Shown one piece after another: positions 1-13,476 of a stretch of 64,000 bases of DNA. Origin of the DNA: Bimuria novae-zelandiae CBS 107.79 (taxonomy: Eukaryota > Ascomycota > Dothideomycetes > Pleosporales > Didymosphaeriaceae); NCBI GenBank assembly GCA_010015655.1, contig ML976657.1:2223252-2287251 (forward strand), in the 5' to 3' direction. Position 1 is the stretch's first letter. Every line of letters starts with the position of its first letter. Position numbers and translations under genes: made by a program. Below the pieces are notes generated by a model. It was given only the letters and a program-made list of their open reading frames with translations, was not told the DNA's origin and did no database searches.

Positions 1-1180
1 CAGGCCATAGGGCGCGACGACCTTCATGGGCTCGGAGTCCGGATCCATCGGGCTGCGAGTGGTGCGCGACGCGATCGATGTCGGCGCATTCGGTGCGCGT
101 GGGTTTGGAGGTTGCTGGCCGTGTTGGAGCTCGGACGCAAGAGCTTGGGGCTTGTCGTGTCAAGCGAACGCAATGATGCGCAGCTAGGCGGGCGCCGGCG
201 CAGTGGAGTGCAGTGAACAAACGGTGGGCGGGTGCAGTGAGCGCGCGTGGTGCAGGTGCGGCGTAACGCGTCTGGTGGATGGAGTAAGCGGTGGTTGCAG
301 CGATGCGGCTCCCGCACTTTACCAAAAGCTTGTGCAGCTTCGAGGAGGGGCGGCCGTTCCTTTTGTAGCTGGCCGGCCCACACACCCTTGCAAATGCAGC
401 CACTTTAGCGGGGCCGCCTAGCTTTGGCACGCGACGCCATACCTGCAAAAACAAAGAAACACGACAAACCACGCCTCTGTTTCGTCGAAAGCGGACGAGG
501 AGACACCAATTGTGGCAGCGAGGCTCGACAAGGAGTTCTAATTTGGCTTATAAGCCCTAAACTGCTCTCTAGGCAGCTGCTACAGCACACGTGCCGCGTG
601 GAGCAGGCAGCAAAGGTATGCTACTCCACGATTCAGGGCTTAGAAAATCTCCGATTTATTCCATGGCGTGCCATTCTGAATGGAACTCTTTGACGTTACT
701 CTGACGCCGTCATGCTAACCTAGGATGATAAAGGCGCATCGAGCAAGCGCCAAGTTAGGTCGGCCCAGACATAGCACCTCTGCAGCAGCAGCTATATCAT
801 AATACGGCGATATAGACAGCAAGCGATTTTTCACGCCATCTTAGAATACACACGTATATGAGACTGTTCGAAGCTGTCCGCGTTCCATCTATACATGCAC
901 GAAATGAAGTATGATCATTGCGCAGGCCCAACCTGCACCCCAGAGCTCTAACACATAAGTCCGCGGCTCAATCATACGAACACAGATCCCTTCTTCAATG
1001 CCAGCCTCTCCCCCAATGCCCCTCGTGTTTAGATCCATTATGTACGTGCCCAAACCCCAGCCAAGCCCGCAAGTCCAATTACAGATTACAGTCTAAGATG
1101 AATCAAAAGGAAAACCAATAAGAAACAACACAATCCACAGAAAAAGTGGAGGAAGAGCGGAGAGATACACCAATCCCCTC
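1..1180. other. Gene-free left edge
   Basis: I see no supportable gene here. The open frames are short, overlap on both strands and show no family resemblance. The right part (about 900-1180) lies directly downstream of the ATG26 stop codon and probably holds its 3' UTR. A gene extending leftwards out of the window cannot be excluded. Confidence 0.5.
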
Positions 1181-4100
1181 TTACTGCTTACGCTGTTGCG
1201 CCAAAAACATAGAGTTCAGTGCCATCGTGGCATTCACGGGCTGCGACCCGTCTTTGGTCTGCTCGCGTATTGAAGGGACAGCCTCAAGATTGAGGTCGAC
1301 GTCTTGCAGATCGCCTTCGTCGTCGATCAACGTCCAGTCTGCGTCCACGTCGCCGAACGGCTGATCTTCCTCCTCTACCCGCTCCGACGATGTGCACGAA
1401 AGATTCCTCGCTCGGTCAAGCTCCCGGTAAATGGTCTGGATGGCAACCTGTGTGCCGTTTTCCTGATTTACAAGTCAGATGGTGCATCATAAGTATATAT
1501 GGGTGTGTCTTACCTTCCGGATCTTGTGCCCAAGGACCCGAGCCTTGACCCGCATCCGCTCGCTGTTAGTCGCCTCCCACAGCGCTTTGCCCAGCATCTT
1601 GGTGTTGATCTTCTTGAGATAGATTCCCACGCCAAGATCTTCCACGCGGGTAGCGAAGAAGAACTGGTCACCGAAGAAAGGCTTGATGATCGTCGGCTTG
1701 CCCTGTCTAAGGCTGGCGCCAGTGGTACCTGAGCCACCGTGGTGAACAACGGCATCCACCTGCTTGAACAGCCAGTCGTGCGGAACCGCGTTGATCTTGA
1801 AGATTTCTGGCGGCAGTGGGATCTCTGCGTCAGCATCCGGCTGAGTCGCACCTTTATCTCCCTGCCACCTATCGGACCAGCCTTTGGAGAGGATGCAACG
1901 GACGTCTGCCTCCAGAACCGCTTCAATTATGGTCTTGGTGACAGTAGCCGGGTCTTCGAATACGATCGACCCAAAACCGATATACACCACCTTCTTCTTA
2001 TCTGCCCGGGCTTTGTTCAGGAAACCCTGTAGATCATCCGGAGGTTGGTAGTCGTCGCCCTCGTCCAAGAACCAGTACCCTGTAACACGAATCCAGTCGG
2101 GCCAGTCGCACGGCGGTGGTACAACATACTGGCTGAAGTTGTATAAGAAGGGCCGCTCGTTTGCGTTCATCCGGGCCTGCGACGTGCTGCGCAGCTTGAG
2201 TTGATTGCGACGCCATCGGTTCACCTGATTAGCGATCAAAACCCAAAAGACCTTGTCGATCATAACGTAAGTGGAGCTGTTCACATGGCCACCCATCTTG
2301 TTCTGTCCTACAGCAAAAGCATGCGGATAGGCTCGGGTACGTGTCCAGGGCATTGTGAAAGCTCGAAAGTACGGAATACGCAGAGCTTCGGCAATGTGAA
2401 TACCGATCATTGCGGACGGACTCTCGATGAGTAAATCGGCCCCCTGACACGCTTTCCAGGCCGTCTCACACAGCTCTTCCAACCAACCTCGAAACTTGGA
2501 GTTCGTTTCTTTGAGGAAACCGTACGAAAACATTCCGTGTTGTACGCAAAGACGCATGAGCTCGGCAGGGTCGCCGGCCACAGGTGCAAATCCAATGCCA
2601 TGTCCTGTGACCCAGTCTTCGAACATGTCATGTGTGGCAATGACTGGTTTGTGCCCCTCCTTAATGAGATCTTTGCAGAGAGCGATGTAAGGCTGTACAT
2701 CGCCTCGGGATCCAATCGTGAGACAGACGATCTTCAACGGCTCAGACGGCTTGAAGTCCACAATTGACGCTTGTGGATCATCGAAAATCAGCGGGAAGCG
2801 GTCAAAGTCCGTAGCAGGGGTCGTTGGGATGGTAACACCCCCTTCGGCGCTATCTCGAGCGGCTTGGAGGAGGTCATGCTCCGCCTTGGCCGCCTCGTCA
2901 TCGCTGTCCACACCATTAGAGGACTGCTCATCCTCGATATACTTGGTGCTCTCCAGAATACGTAGAATCGCAATAGCACACTCATCGCGGTGCTCGGCCT
3001 TCGCAAACTCAAAGAATAACTCCTCGTGACCTCGAATGACGACAACTAGGCCGTGGTAACCCAGCCGGAAACCTTTCTCTTTGTTGATCGTCTCGATGTC
3101 ACGTATAGGCAAGATGACCTTGGTTTTGAATGTAGGCACGAGGGTCCGGAAACAGAAAGACCGGTTGCTGATGTAGATCTTGCCATAGTTGGGAATGAGT
3201 CGCTGAAGATGTGCAAAGTACGACGATTGTAGTTGCTCGGTGGGCAACGAGAAGTGCTCTTGGAAATGTTGCGCAGCCCTGAAAGCGTCGTCGTCTTCCT
3301 CAGGGTCATCCACTTGGTCGTTCGGTCGCAGTTCATCAGCCACCTGATAGTGCTTACGTCCGCCAGCTAACATGCCAGACACCTTCTCATAGTAGCCCAT
3401 GGACTCGGTCTGGAGTAGATTTCCCATCTTCTTTGATCCCTTGCGTAGGAACCCAGCTAGGCCAGCTGCCTTCTGGAGTGGATAAGAGGCCATGTCCTGG
3501 AGCGCTGTTGATGAGGTTGATAGACGCGCGTCTGTCGCATTTAGGTCCTTTGCGTTATCAGTTTTGTATCTCGAAGCGTGTGCAGGGCCCGGGCCGCTAG
3601 GCTGTTTGGTTGAAGCGCGCGGTGATTTCGAGTGAAGGGGACGTGCGACTGATGAGCGGGTTGTGTCCTGTGAATGTCGCGCGAGGTCATCCGATCTTTC
3701 TGATGTAGTGGCTTGGTCCGGATGCAGAGTTGGAGCGCGAAAAACATCGGAACGATCAAGGATCTGACTTGCCGAAGCGTTGCTCTCATCCATGGATTGC
3801 ACGTGGGCCGAGGATTCCGTACCTGGATCAACAGAGTTTGTAGCCGAGTCCGAGGTGTCCTGTCGTTTGGCTGACAGTGATAAATTCTCACCCGGCCGAC
3901 CCTTCGATTGCTTATCGTGGCGATTTCTACTGAAGCTACGGCGAATCTCATGACTAGGCCTTCGAAGCGTACGGCTTGCGTCCATACTACGTCTTACATC
4001 GAGACTCTTCCGGATATCGAGGCTAGATCGCGAATCAGCACTCATGCTTGAGCGCCCAACGAGTTGACCCGGCAATGGCGATAATGTTGCCCTGACATTC

Positions 4101-5748
4101 TCTTCTATATAAGGTGGGTAGCCGGGACTGTCTTGGCCCGTGGCGGCGTTTCGATTGCTGGGAAGATCGGGTACTGGTGGCATTTTAGCGCCGTGTTCAC
4201 CCTGCTGTTGCGCTGTCTGATGGTGTTCGTTATCGTTAATCATAATGCGTAGAACATTGAGAGCGTCTTTGCCCTGGCTGAAGAAGGAAAAGAAATACTA
4301 TAACTTGTCAGAGTACAATTTGACCGGAGGAAAAGTATAATCACCTCATCGATCGCGTATGTCTCGTCATTATCAATCACGCGAATCTTCACCGTCTCGG
4401 CAAAATCGAGAATGGTACTCTCTTCGATCTCTAGGACATTTCGGATGGGCAGAGATATCTTCACGCTGTTGCCCTCATTGTGTGTGCGAAATATGACCTT
4501 CTGTATGGACCGTACCCACTCTTTGGCGCTTACGGCACTGTCGGCTTTGAATCGGAATGTCTTCTCGTCTGTTGTCACCGTGAAAATGGTTTCGTCCTTA
4601 TGCTTGTCTTTGCTTTCCAGTACCTCGGCCGATACTGCGTACTGCAGGTTGATGCGATTGCGGGGGAAGTACAGCTCGGTGGGATTTGTATAGTATCCTA
4701 GCACGTCGCCTCTTAGAATGAACCAGTATCGGTTGTATTTCGATCGACCGCGTTTGGATAGATAGCCAGTCTTACTGACATCGTGCTGTGTCCACGTTAG
4801 TTTGGTTAGATGAGACCATTCACTCATGCATACATGTTTCTTGGGTATGTACGCGTAAAAGCAGATATGTTTCTGGGTGATGTACATGTAGCCCTGAAGC
4901 AGGACACTTTGCAACAGCCAGCAAGGGTATTCTGTGTGCGTTAGATGGTATCTTACATAGATGGTATCTTGCATAGATGGTCTCTTGCATGCGGAGTTTG
5001 ACGAACCTGAGATGACTTCCTCCAAATCCTCAAACTCAAAGATCTGCTGTAAGCGGTTCGCAAGTGGCAGGGTCGTTTTACTCTTGGATACTCCCTTCGT
5101 GCTTCCTTGCCTGCTCTTCCGCTCTGAGCCTCGGCGCTTTCCAACCTGCAGCTTCTCGCCAGAGGCCGGCGTGGGCCTGTTTCCGACGAGTGTTTCGTCT
5201 CGAGACGAGGAAGACGGTTCGTCTTCCGACTGCCGAGGAGGCAAGAACTGGGAAGAGGACATATTGCCGGTCGCCTGAGCTTCCGACTTGGATTCCTTTC
5301 TGCCTGCCGGCTTCAGCTTAGGAAGCGACCGCAGAAGCTTGTGCTCTGAGAGTGATCTCCGGTGCTTGCCCTTGAGCGGCTTGCCCTCTTCCACATCCTC
5401 GAGCGGGCGTTGGAAGTCATGAATCGAGCTCAGGCGGCTCATCCTCGCTGCACCGTCCAAGCTGCCGTACTTGATGTTCCGCCTTGCCTCATCGTCACTG
5501 TCCCCCGAGTCGACCTCCTCAGTGAGGCCCAGGTCGGTTTGTGACTGCTGACCAACTCGTGCGATCATGGAAAATATAGACTGGTGCATCGAGATGGCGT
5601 TGTGCTGTTTCGGCACCGCAACATCCTCGTCCGCATCGCCGGCGTCTTTGAAGCGCTCTGGGATGTCTAGAGACACCCGCCGCGGCTCCTTGCGCTTCTT
5701 CATGAGCTTGCGGACAGGCCGCTCTCTTGACCGTTCTTCGGCCGCCAT
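1181..5748 (-). CDS. ATG26: Sterol 3-beta-glucosyltransferase (ATG26/UGT80 family)
   Basis: Transfers glucose from UDP-glucose to membrane sterols such as ergosterol; in some fungi the enzyme is needed for pexophagy. Four exons: 5007-5748, 4345-4931, 1514-4297 and 1181-1462, giving 1,464 aa, the usual length. Introns are 4932-5006 (75 nt), 4298-4344 (47 nt) and 1463-1513 (51 nt); each join restores family sequence, for example EEVIS/EYPCW and YAIDE/YFFSF. Domain order: basic disordered N-terminus, GRAM, PH ([20 protein letters not shown]), a long Ser/Asp-rich linker, second GRAM, then the GT28/UGT domain with [10 protein letters not shown] and the donor-site [17 protein letters not shown]. 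The start is the ATG at 5748, where family-like sequence ([14 protein letters not shown]) begins; the frame is open upstream to 5982 but that stretch looks non-coding. The first intron is in frame and stop-free, so retention is possible. Confidence 0.95.
4932..5006 (-). repeat. Three-copy 16-nt tandem repeat inside ATG26 intron 1
   Basis: On the plus strand the intron contains AGATGGTATCTTACAT, AGATGGTATCTTGCAT and AGATGGTCTCTTGCAT back to back (about 4944-4991). The intron is 75 nt, a multiple of three, and has no in-frame stop in the ATG26 reading frame, so a retained form would insert 25 residues into the first GRAM domain. Confidence 0.8.
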
Positions 5749-6547
5749 AGTGTGCGAAGTAGTTCGGTACGCGCGGTTCGTTGGGCGGAGAAGCGGTTGT
5801 AACGGACGCGGAGGATGGTGATGCTGGGGTGTCGTACCCAGAAAGTGGCTGCGCAACGAGACCCGAGGAATACCAAGCTGGTCTAAGAACAGGCGGTACA
5901 ACTGCTTGGGGCAGTGACAACGTGGGTAGTTACATGATGGCGACGCGAGTCGAGCAGCAGACGCGCTGGCTAGCAGATTCACCTGACGTTCGTGCGTCCC
6001 GATTTAGCGGCGTTGCCTTGTAACCATGCGTGTGATAAGCTCCCAACAAGCAGTCATAAGGCACCAATGAAGCACATCTGTGGTCTCACGCCCTCAGGAG
6101 CTCGCCTACAGCAGTTCCTCGCACCGTCACGACATATATGCTTGATATAATTCTAACAGCCGGACGCACATTCGAGACATTCCCTAGTGAGCACGCCAGG
6201 TACGTCAGCCTCGTGGCATTATCGATAACGGCTCGCAGGCTGGTTGCGGGCGGACCCTTCCGGGGCTGGTTTAGCGTTACCTCGGATGAAAGTGCCGCGA
6301 TTGAACAAAGAGAGGAACTGAAGCCAGCCTGTCTTAGCATCACGAATTGTAAATCTGGAGAGCATCTTGTTCAACGCGAGTTTATTCTGGATATCCGTAC
6401 ACATGACTGTAGTAATACCGCCGACAAAGGAGACCAACAGCGCTCATTATGATTCTACTTCCTCACCCTAGTGTTGCCATATACATCCGTGAATCCAACT
6501 CCATCACCCAAAGCTGACTGTACAATTTAGCCCGCGAAACAAGCAGT
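5749..6547. other. Intergenic: ATG26 upstream region and PEP4 3' flank
   Basis: Contains the ATG26 promoter side and the region downstream of the aspartic protease stop codon. Small open frames on both strands show no recognisable domain. I see no RNA gene or repeat. Confidence 0.5.
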
Positions 6548-7958
<1,411 letters not shown>

Positions 7959-8504
7959 GAAGACGATAGAGAGATAGTCGCCTCAGAAGATAGATTAAAT
8001 GCGAAGAATGAAGAGAAGCACCCTCGTGATGTTGTGTTGTGATGGAGGAGTGTTGTGTTTGGAGCTTCGGGGGAGCTGGAGCTTGGAGGTGTGAGGCGGG
8101 CTGTGTCGGATCAGGCTCCAGTAAAGCGTCATTGCCGCGCCCGGGCGACACGTGCGGTACCTAGGCAACCGTTCACGGCCTAGTCCAAACGCTAAGGTGA
8201 GACATGTGTACCTGCGTCCGGAGCCCATGGAAAACCCAGGTGCGCGTGCATCGCCATGCTGCTGCGTTGGACGACTGCTTATAAACTTGTTTTGCGCCTG
8301 CGCTTGTAGTACTCGTACTGTCAGCTGTCCGTGTTTCCATATATTTGCCCCCACGCTTAGGGTGTCCACGTCGATTAGGTAGTGGCGGCTACGTGTTCGC
8401 GGGCACGCTTGAGGCAACTTGACGAGTATCATGACGCGAATGAACATAGAACAGATCATTCATTATGCACAGCCAGAGGTGCGTTAGGTATCGCCTTAAT
8501 CTTC
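7959..8504. promoter_or_regulatory. PEP4 upstream region / SGD1 3' flank
   Basis: 546 bp between the PEP4 start (minus strand) and the SGD1/NOM1 stop. It must hold the PEP4 promoter. Open frames crossing it lack family features. No defined operator is recognised. Confidence 0.45.
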
Positions 8505-11131
8505 TCACTCCTCTTCGAGTGTCGTAGTCGCCATCAGCCGTTCCAACATGCTCATCACGACCTTGCACGCCCACCTCACCGTCTCCTTCTCCTTGCTGTT
8601 CGCCGTGATATCCGTCCTACTAACTACCTTCTTCATGAAGTACTGCAGACCCGTAATCATCTCGGTCGCGGAGTCCACATTGATAAACACATTTAGCAGC
8701 GCCTTCTCGTTCCGCTTCTCCTTGTGCCCCTTCTGCGATTCTAGCATGACTGTGACAAGGAGAACCTCAATCAGCGTCTTCGTCTTGGGTTTCATGTAGG
8801 GAAAGTTGAGCGTTTTGAGGCAGGTGATGGACAGGTCGCCGTTTGCGATAAGAGTGCCGTAGAGCTTGCCGAGCGTCACGATACGGCGCAACGACATGTC
8901 GCCCTCGGGGTTATCTTCGTCGTCGGATGCATCGTCTTCATCCTTCTTCTCTCCTAGCTTCCTGAACACGTCCCAGAGCGCGAACTGAAATGTTTTCCTT
9001 GACTTGTGATCGGTGCAGAACTTGCGGGCAAGAGCGGTGTAGTAGGGATTGTAGGAATCCTCGCAACCGGCGCAATGTAGAATGACACGCGGAATCTCCA
9101 CTTCTTCCGCTTTCTTTAATCGGAGCTTCAAGAGGCGAACGTGTGCGTCCTTGTAATCGCTCGACGACATGATTGTGATGAAGATAGCTCGACGAATGTC
9201 CGTGTTCATCCGCTGCTCCTTCGCGAGCTGCAAGAGATCCACTTCGCCGTCGTCTTCAACATCCTCAGAATTGACCAGCTCATTGACGTCGTCGTTCTTG
9301 TCTTTGATCTTCTGCTCTTGTGCCTCTCCTGCCACATTACTCCGCCAACTTGCTCCGACGACCCACCACTTGCCTTTCTTATCGGTGTCCCTGATGTCAG
9401 CCAGCCCTATACGCAGCGGCTCGCTTCCTTTCAAGTTTCGTGTATTCAGTGTCCCAATCTGCTTTTTCATACTAGTGATATGCTCGTGCACAATTGCCGA
9501 TGCAGCCACGCCTGTCTTCATGCGGTTGTTTTTGAGATCGGTAATGGTTTCAATCATGAATTTGGTCCGTACTGGAAGGTTCTTTTCGCCCACCTTGGCA
9601 ACTGACTTTTGGAGCAATATCACGATATCTTTGAGCGAAGATGGGTCATCTTGTCGGAGCTGAGAGCCTGCTACCTTTACTATCCGGAGCAACAACTCTG
9701 TGTTGATCTCAGATAGCTCGTCGAGGAAGTACTTGATGTAGTCGAAAATCAATTTACATCCTATGACCTGGAAGCAATAGATGTCTGCCAAGACAGATAT
9801 TAGGTTGGACGTCTGCTTTCCGTTGCCATCCTTATTAGGCTGATAGTGCTTGTCGAATTCTTGTACGATCCGCTCCAACATCTGCGCTCCAAAATCGGGA
9901 CCGATGACCTTATAGATGGCGGCTATGAACCCGGCATGTAAAATGAGGAACGTGTCAATCAGTGTTGTCGGGTCGGCTAGCATCCCAATGAGAAGATCCA
10001 CGAGAGTAGTGGTGACATAACCTCGCGGATTGTTCTGATACACTTTCTCGATGTCTTTCAAGATAGACAGTATGTTAGCGTCAGAAAGCCTGTTGAAAAG
10101 ACCTTGGATTTGCCGACGCAATCGAGCCAGAGCCTCGGCGTCTGAAGAAGGCAGGGCTCGCAGAGCAGGAGGTATGTATTTTGCAGGTGTCGTGCCAGCA
10201 GCGACTGGTGCAACATATGGGTTCTCTCGTACACGCGGTGTTTCTTCCTTGACGGGATCTTCAGATTCAAATCCTTCGAAATCTGATCCCTGATCTTCCA
10301 GATCAACTTCCGAACCGTCATCTTCGCCTAGGTCGTCTTCGTCTATATCGTCGATGTCGAGCTCCTCCTCAGACCCAGATTCAATTGAGTGCTCGTCCCC
10401 AATGTCTGAGCCTTCCACGTCTTCCACGTCTGCTGATTCTCCCAGCGCTTTTCTCCGCTTTTTCGCTAGCCATTCGTCATCCTGGTCTCGTTTTCGTTTC
10501 GAAGGTTTCACTCCCATGTCGTCGTCATCGCTGCCGAGACCGCCCAAGTCGCTGAAAATGTCATCTAGCCCATCACCTTCCGCTTCGCCCTTCTTTTTCC
10601 GCTTCATGCCCAGCTTCTTTTCTAGCTTCGCAATCTCTGCATCATCTTGGGCAAGACGGTCTTTCGCGGCGCGTGAGACCTTCGACGAAGGTAGTGGAGA
10701 TAGTTTCGCATCACGAGCAGGAGCGACCTGCGCCTTCTTCAAGATGCCCTTTGGCAGGGCAGGCACGGTACGTGCTGGAGGTGGAGCTGGCTCACCCTCG
10801 TCACTCCAGTCCACAATATCGTCCTCTTCCTCGTCAACAGGTTCGACCTTTCGGCGCGCTCCGCCTGTCTGTGTATTGTGCCTCCCAGCATGACTCGGCT
10901 TCTGTTGCTTCTGGGTCTTCTTCGCCTCGCGCTCGGTTTTTCTACGATCTTTCCGGTTCAGTGGGCCTCCGCGCGCATGGCCACTACGCTTTCGATTGCC
11001 TGGATCTGTTCAAAATCAGCGCATGTTCTTTTAGCGATACAATAGCTTAGGCTTCGATGCAATTTACCTCCACCGACCTGGTCCCGAAGCTCCTTGGGTA
11101 GCGTTGGACCGTTAAACTGACGCTGGCGCAT
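8505..11131 (-). CDS. SGD1: Nucleolar MIF4G/MA3-domain protein (Sgd1/NOM1 homologue)
   Basis: Homologue of yeast Sgd1 and human NOM1, nucleolar factors for small-subunit (18S rRNA) maturation. Two exons, 11068-11131 and 8505-11005, with a 62-nt intron (11006-11067), give 854 aa. The first exon encodes MRQRQFNGPTLPKELRDQV, then a basic stretch (RKRSGHARGG) consistent with nucleolar targeting. An acidic low-complexity region follows, then a MIF4G domain (starting near ALARLRRQIQGLFNRLS) and a C-terminal MA3 domain (DIRRAIFITIMSSSDYKDAH). The intron and upstream ATG are needed because the downstream frame has no good ATG before the acidic region. The gene is head to head with SRP14, 244 bp between start codons. 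Confidence 0.93.
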
Positions 11132-11375
11132 TGTGTTGAAGAGAGCGTGTTGGACCCAGAAAAAAGTTCCAGGGCGGAGTTTACGAAGAACCCCCGCGTC
11201 CGCCGCACACACCAAGCTCCACCCGAACATCCAACTCCAATTCAACGCACCCGAGCTCTCACATTTCCCCGCGCGCATGATAGCAGACCCTGGGCGACAC
11301 TCCTACGCCTCTTGATAGCGCATTCCATACCAGTCTTTCGCAATATATAGTGCGCGGGCCTCGCCATCGTCTGCA
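11132..11375. promoter_or_regulatory. Divergent promoter between SGD1/NOM1 and SRP14
   Basis: The 244 bp separating two oppositely oriented start codons must carry both core promoters. One gene makes ribosomes and the other serves the signal recognition particle, so shared growth-linked control is plausible but is inference. No specific factor site is claimed. Confidence 0.6.
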
Positions 11376-11857
11376 ATGGTGGCTAGAGATCACTTGAGCA
11401 ACGATGAGGTACTGCACCTGCACCCAGCCGGCAAAGTCTCCACTAATCGCCTACACAGTTCTTTACTCAACTCGGTAACCTCTTCGAGTACAACCGCAAG
11501 AAAGGACACGGCACCGTCTACCTCACGCAAAAGCGCTTAGCCTTCGAGACTGAAGGCCAGGCACCATCCTCTGACAAGGTCGCCGACGACCCGCTGTGGG
11601 ATACGCACCCCGAGAAGCCCCTCCCAATACTTATACGCGCCAATAACAACAAGTCTACACCACGCGCGGGAACGGACAGGGAAAAGATCGACAAGATCGC
11701 TTTGTCAACAATAGTGCAGCCGGACCAACTGGATGCTTTCTTCGTTCGATACGCGGAGGCGTGTAAGGCAGGCATGAGTGGGTTGAAGAAGAGAGACAGG
11801 AGAGGCAAGAAGGATAAGAAGAAGAAAAAGAAGGGCGCGACCGAAACGAAGGGATGA
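11376..11857 (+). CDS. SRP14: Signal recognition particle subunit SRP14
   Basis: Alu-domain protein of the signal recognition particle; with its partner it slows translation of secretory proteins. Exon 1 is only 33 nt (11376-11408, MVARDHLSNDE). After a 50-nt intron (11409-11458) exon 2 runs 11459-11857, giving 143 aa. The body matches SRP14: FFTQLGNLFEYNRKKGHGTV at the start, then conserved LPILIRANN and a DQLDAFFVRYAEACKAGM helix. The C-terminus is a lysine-rich tail (KKRDRRGKKDKKKKKKG), usual for fungal and animal SRP14. The gene is easy to miss because the coding frame opens only after splicing of the tiny first exon. Confidence 0.93.
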
Positions 11858-12134
11858 AGCGCGGGCGACGACATGAGGTTACGGCTCAACGTGACAAGGC
11901 ATGCCACCTAGAGGGAACAGCAAAACACTGCGAATATGCAGCAGCGCATATATGACATCAAACCTATCATGGAAGCCCATGTGCAGGCATCTATTCCATA
12001 AAGGCGGCATTGAGAGCTGCCCCACAGCAGCAGCAGATATATCTGCATGATGCACTCTACCGAAAAATGTACCAGCAAAACAGCAGCATGAGCTTAATTA
12101 AAAATGCATAATAACCATGCATGTCCCTACGACC
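11858..12134. other. Convergent 3' region of SRP14 and the DOPA-dioxygenase-like gene
   Basis: 277 bp between two convergent stop codons. It is A/T-richer than the flanking coding DNA and presumably holds both polyadenylation regions. Confidence 0.5.
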
Positions 12135-12879
12135 CTACTTCCCGTTCCTTTTCTTCATCGTCTCAAGATACAGCGGTAACGGCTGACCCATCCAAGTCGC
12201 CCACTGTGTATGATCTCTCAACTCATCGTCCGTATTCGGGTGGATGAGGGCTGAGAGCGTCCCTCTATTAATCACCAGCCACGGAATGAAAGCTCCGAAT
12301 TGCGCTGCCATTCATCAACATCATTGCGCATGCAGGTTTTCCGTGGACTTACCAGGCGTGAACAAATTCACCTCGAACATGGCCAAGGGATGCGGACCAA
12401 TCGGCCTATCCCAAACTCTGTATATACGCAGTTCAGGGACTGAAAATCATGTTAGGGGCAGCACATTTAATTGTTAAGTGTAAGGGGCTGCGCACATTCA
12501 CGCCGTATGCGCTCCCACAGCTCGTGAGCGAACTTTGTCTCTTCGGCGTTCGTTTGGAGGAAGTATATATGGATACTGCACGGAATCAACATATACAGAC
12601 GTGAACGTAGATTGGTCTTGAACTTACTCGAAACCTCCGCGACGGTCGTCTGTGATGGGTGATGTGAATCTAGTGTAGGCTTCGCTCGTTTGCTTTGCCG
12701 GAGGGTTGACGTAGGACTTTCCGTCTTCTACTTTCTCACTGTAGGCTCGTTAGGACTACTTCGCACAACTTTGTGTATGGGTGCATGGCTTATAGTTATG
12801 GTACTTACTCCGGCAAAGGTTCAAGACCTTCGGAGCCTTCCAGAGGCGACGGGAATGTGTACTGCCATGGTTCTGACAT
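12135..12879 (-). CDS. DOPA 4,5-dioxygenase-like protein
   Basis: Small protein of the DOPA-dioxygenase family, whose plant and basidiomycete-pigment relatives cleave the catechol ring of L-DOPA; the substrate in ascomycetes is generally unknown. Five exons: 12809-12879, 12628-12738, 12496-12575, 12353-12439 and 12135-12304, giving 172 aa. All four introns (70, 52, 56 and 48 nt) have GT-AG ends and join in frame. Diagnostic blocks are DIHIYF (metal-ligand His, about residue 63), FAHELWERIRREFPELRIY, DRPIGPHPLAMFEVNLFTP (second conserved His) and AQFGAFIPWLVINRG, then LIHPNTDDELRDHTQWATWMG in two parts of the last exon. No signal peptide, so probably cytosolic. It is the last intact gene before the transposon island. 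Confidence 0.88.
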
Positions 12880-13282
12880 GATGGTAGTTTGCTCAGATGT
12901 CGTTCGTTGTTGTTTTGAGTGCTTTATCGGAAGAAATACGAGTTAATATCTCATAGAAAGACGCATGTGGTTCCGCTTATAAGCGCGGAATTGGCGCTAC
13001 GGCACACCCTTGGTGCCATTGCGGCATCTGATGGCTCCGTGGATGTCCATGGATGTCCGACTCCATGAATGTCTGTGGATCTCTTGAAACATATAGAATA
13101 ATACTAAGTATTATATAAACTTACTATTTCATGATTCTTAGCAGAGAGGGACTGTTAGTGTTCCTCACAAATGTATGTAGCGACCGTCTGACGTTCGATA
13201 AGGGTCCACGCGCGTTACCCTCTTTCATCGGGCCAATTAGTGCGACTAGCGAACAAACATTTGCATGCGAATTTCCAAAGTA
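12880..13282. other. Gene-free border of the transposon island
   Basis: Upstream region of the DOPA-dioxygenase-like gene. Around 13029-13082 it contains several near-copies of the motif GTGGATGTC/ATGGATGTC. Nothing coding is supported. The base composition shifts to AT-rich from about 13,360. Confidence 0.5.
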
Positions 13283-13471
13283 AGCTAGCGCATATAGTTC
13301 CTGCGCACCCCACCAAAACGCGACACCTGCATAAAACACGCAATATCTTAGCAACGCTGCTTATAATTGCTATTAACTACACATAAATCTAAGTGCTATA
13401 GCTATTATAGCTATAATAATTATTTTTAAAGTACTTAATATAGTAAATTTATATAATTAAGCTACTAAAGC
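13283..13471. mobile_element. 5' fragment of a Fot1/pogo-type transposon
   Basis: Starts with the same terminal sequence (AGCTAGCGCATATAG...) as the complete element at 45310-47099 and is likewise preceded by TA (13281-13282). Similarity to 45310-45505 continues for about 190 bp, with many G-to-A and C-to-T differences and loss of one internal repeat of the terminal sequence. The copy is then broken by the LTR retrotransposon. A short stretch right after the retrotransposon (20446-20460) may continue it. No second inverted end was found. Confidence 0.8.
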
Positions 13472-13476
13472 CTTAC
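13472..13476. repeat. Target-site duplication CTTAC (left)
   Basis: The five bases CTTAC precede the left LTR and recur immediately after the right LTR at 20441-20445, as expected for Ty3/Gypsy integration. Confidence 0.9.
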
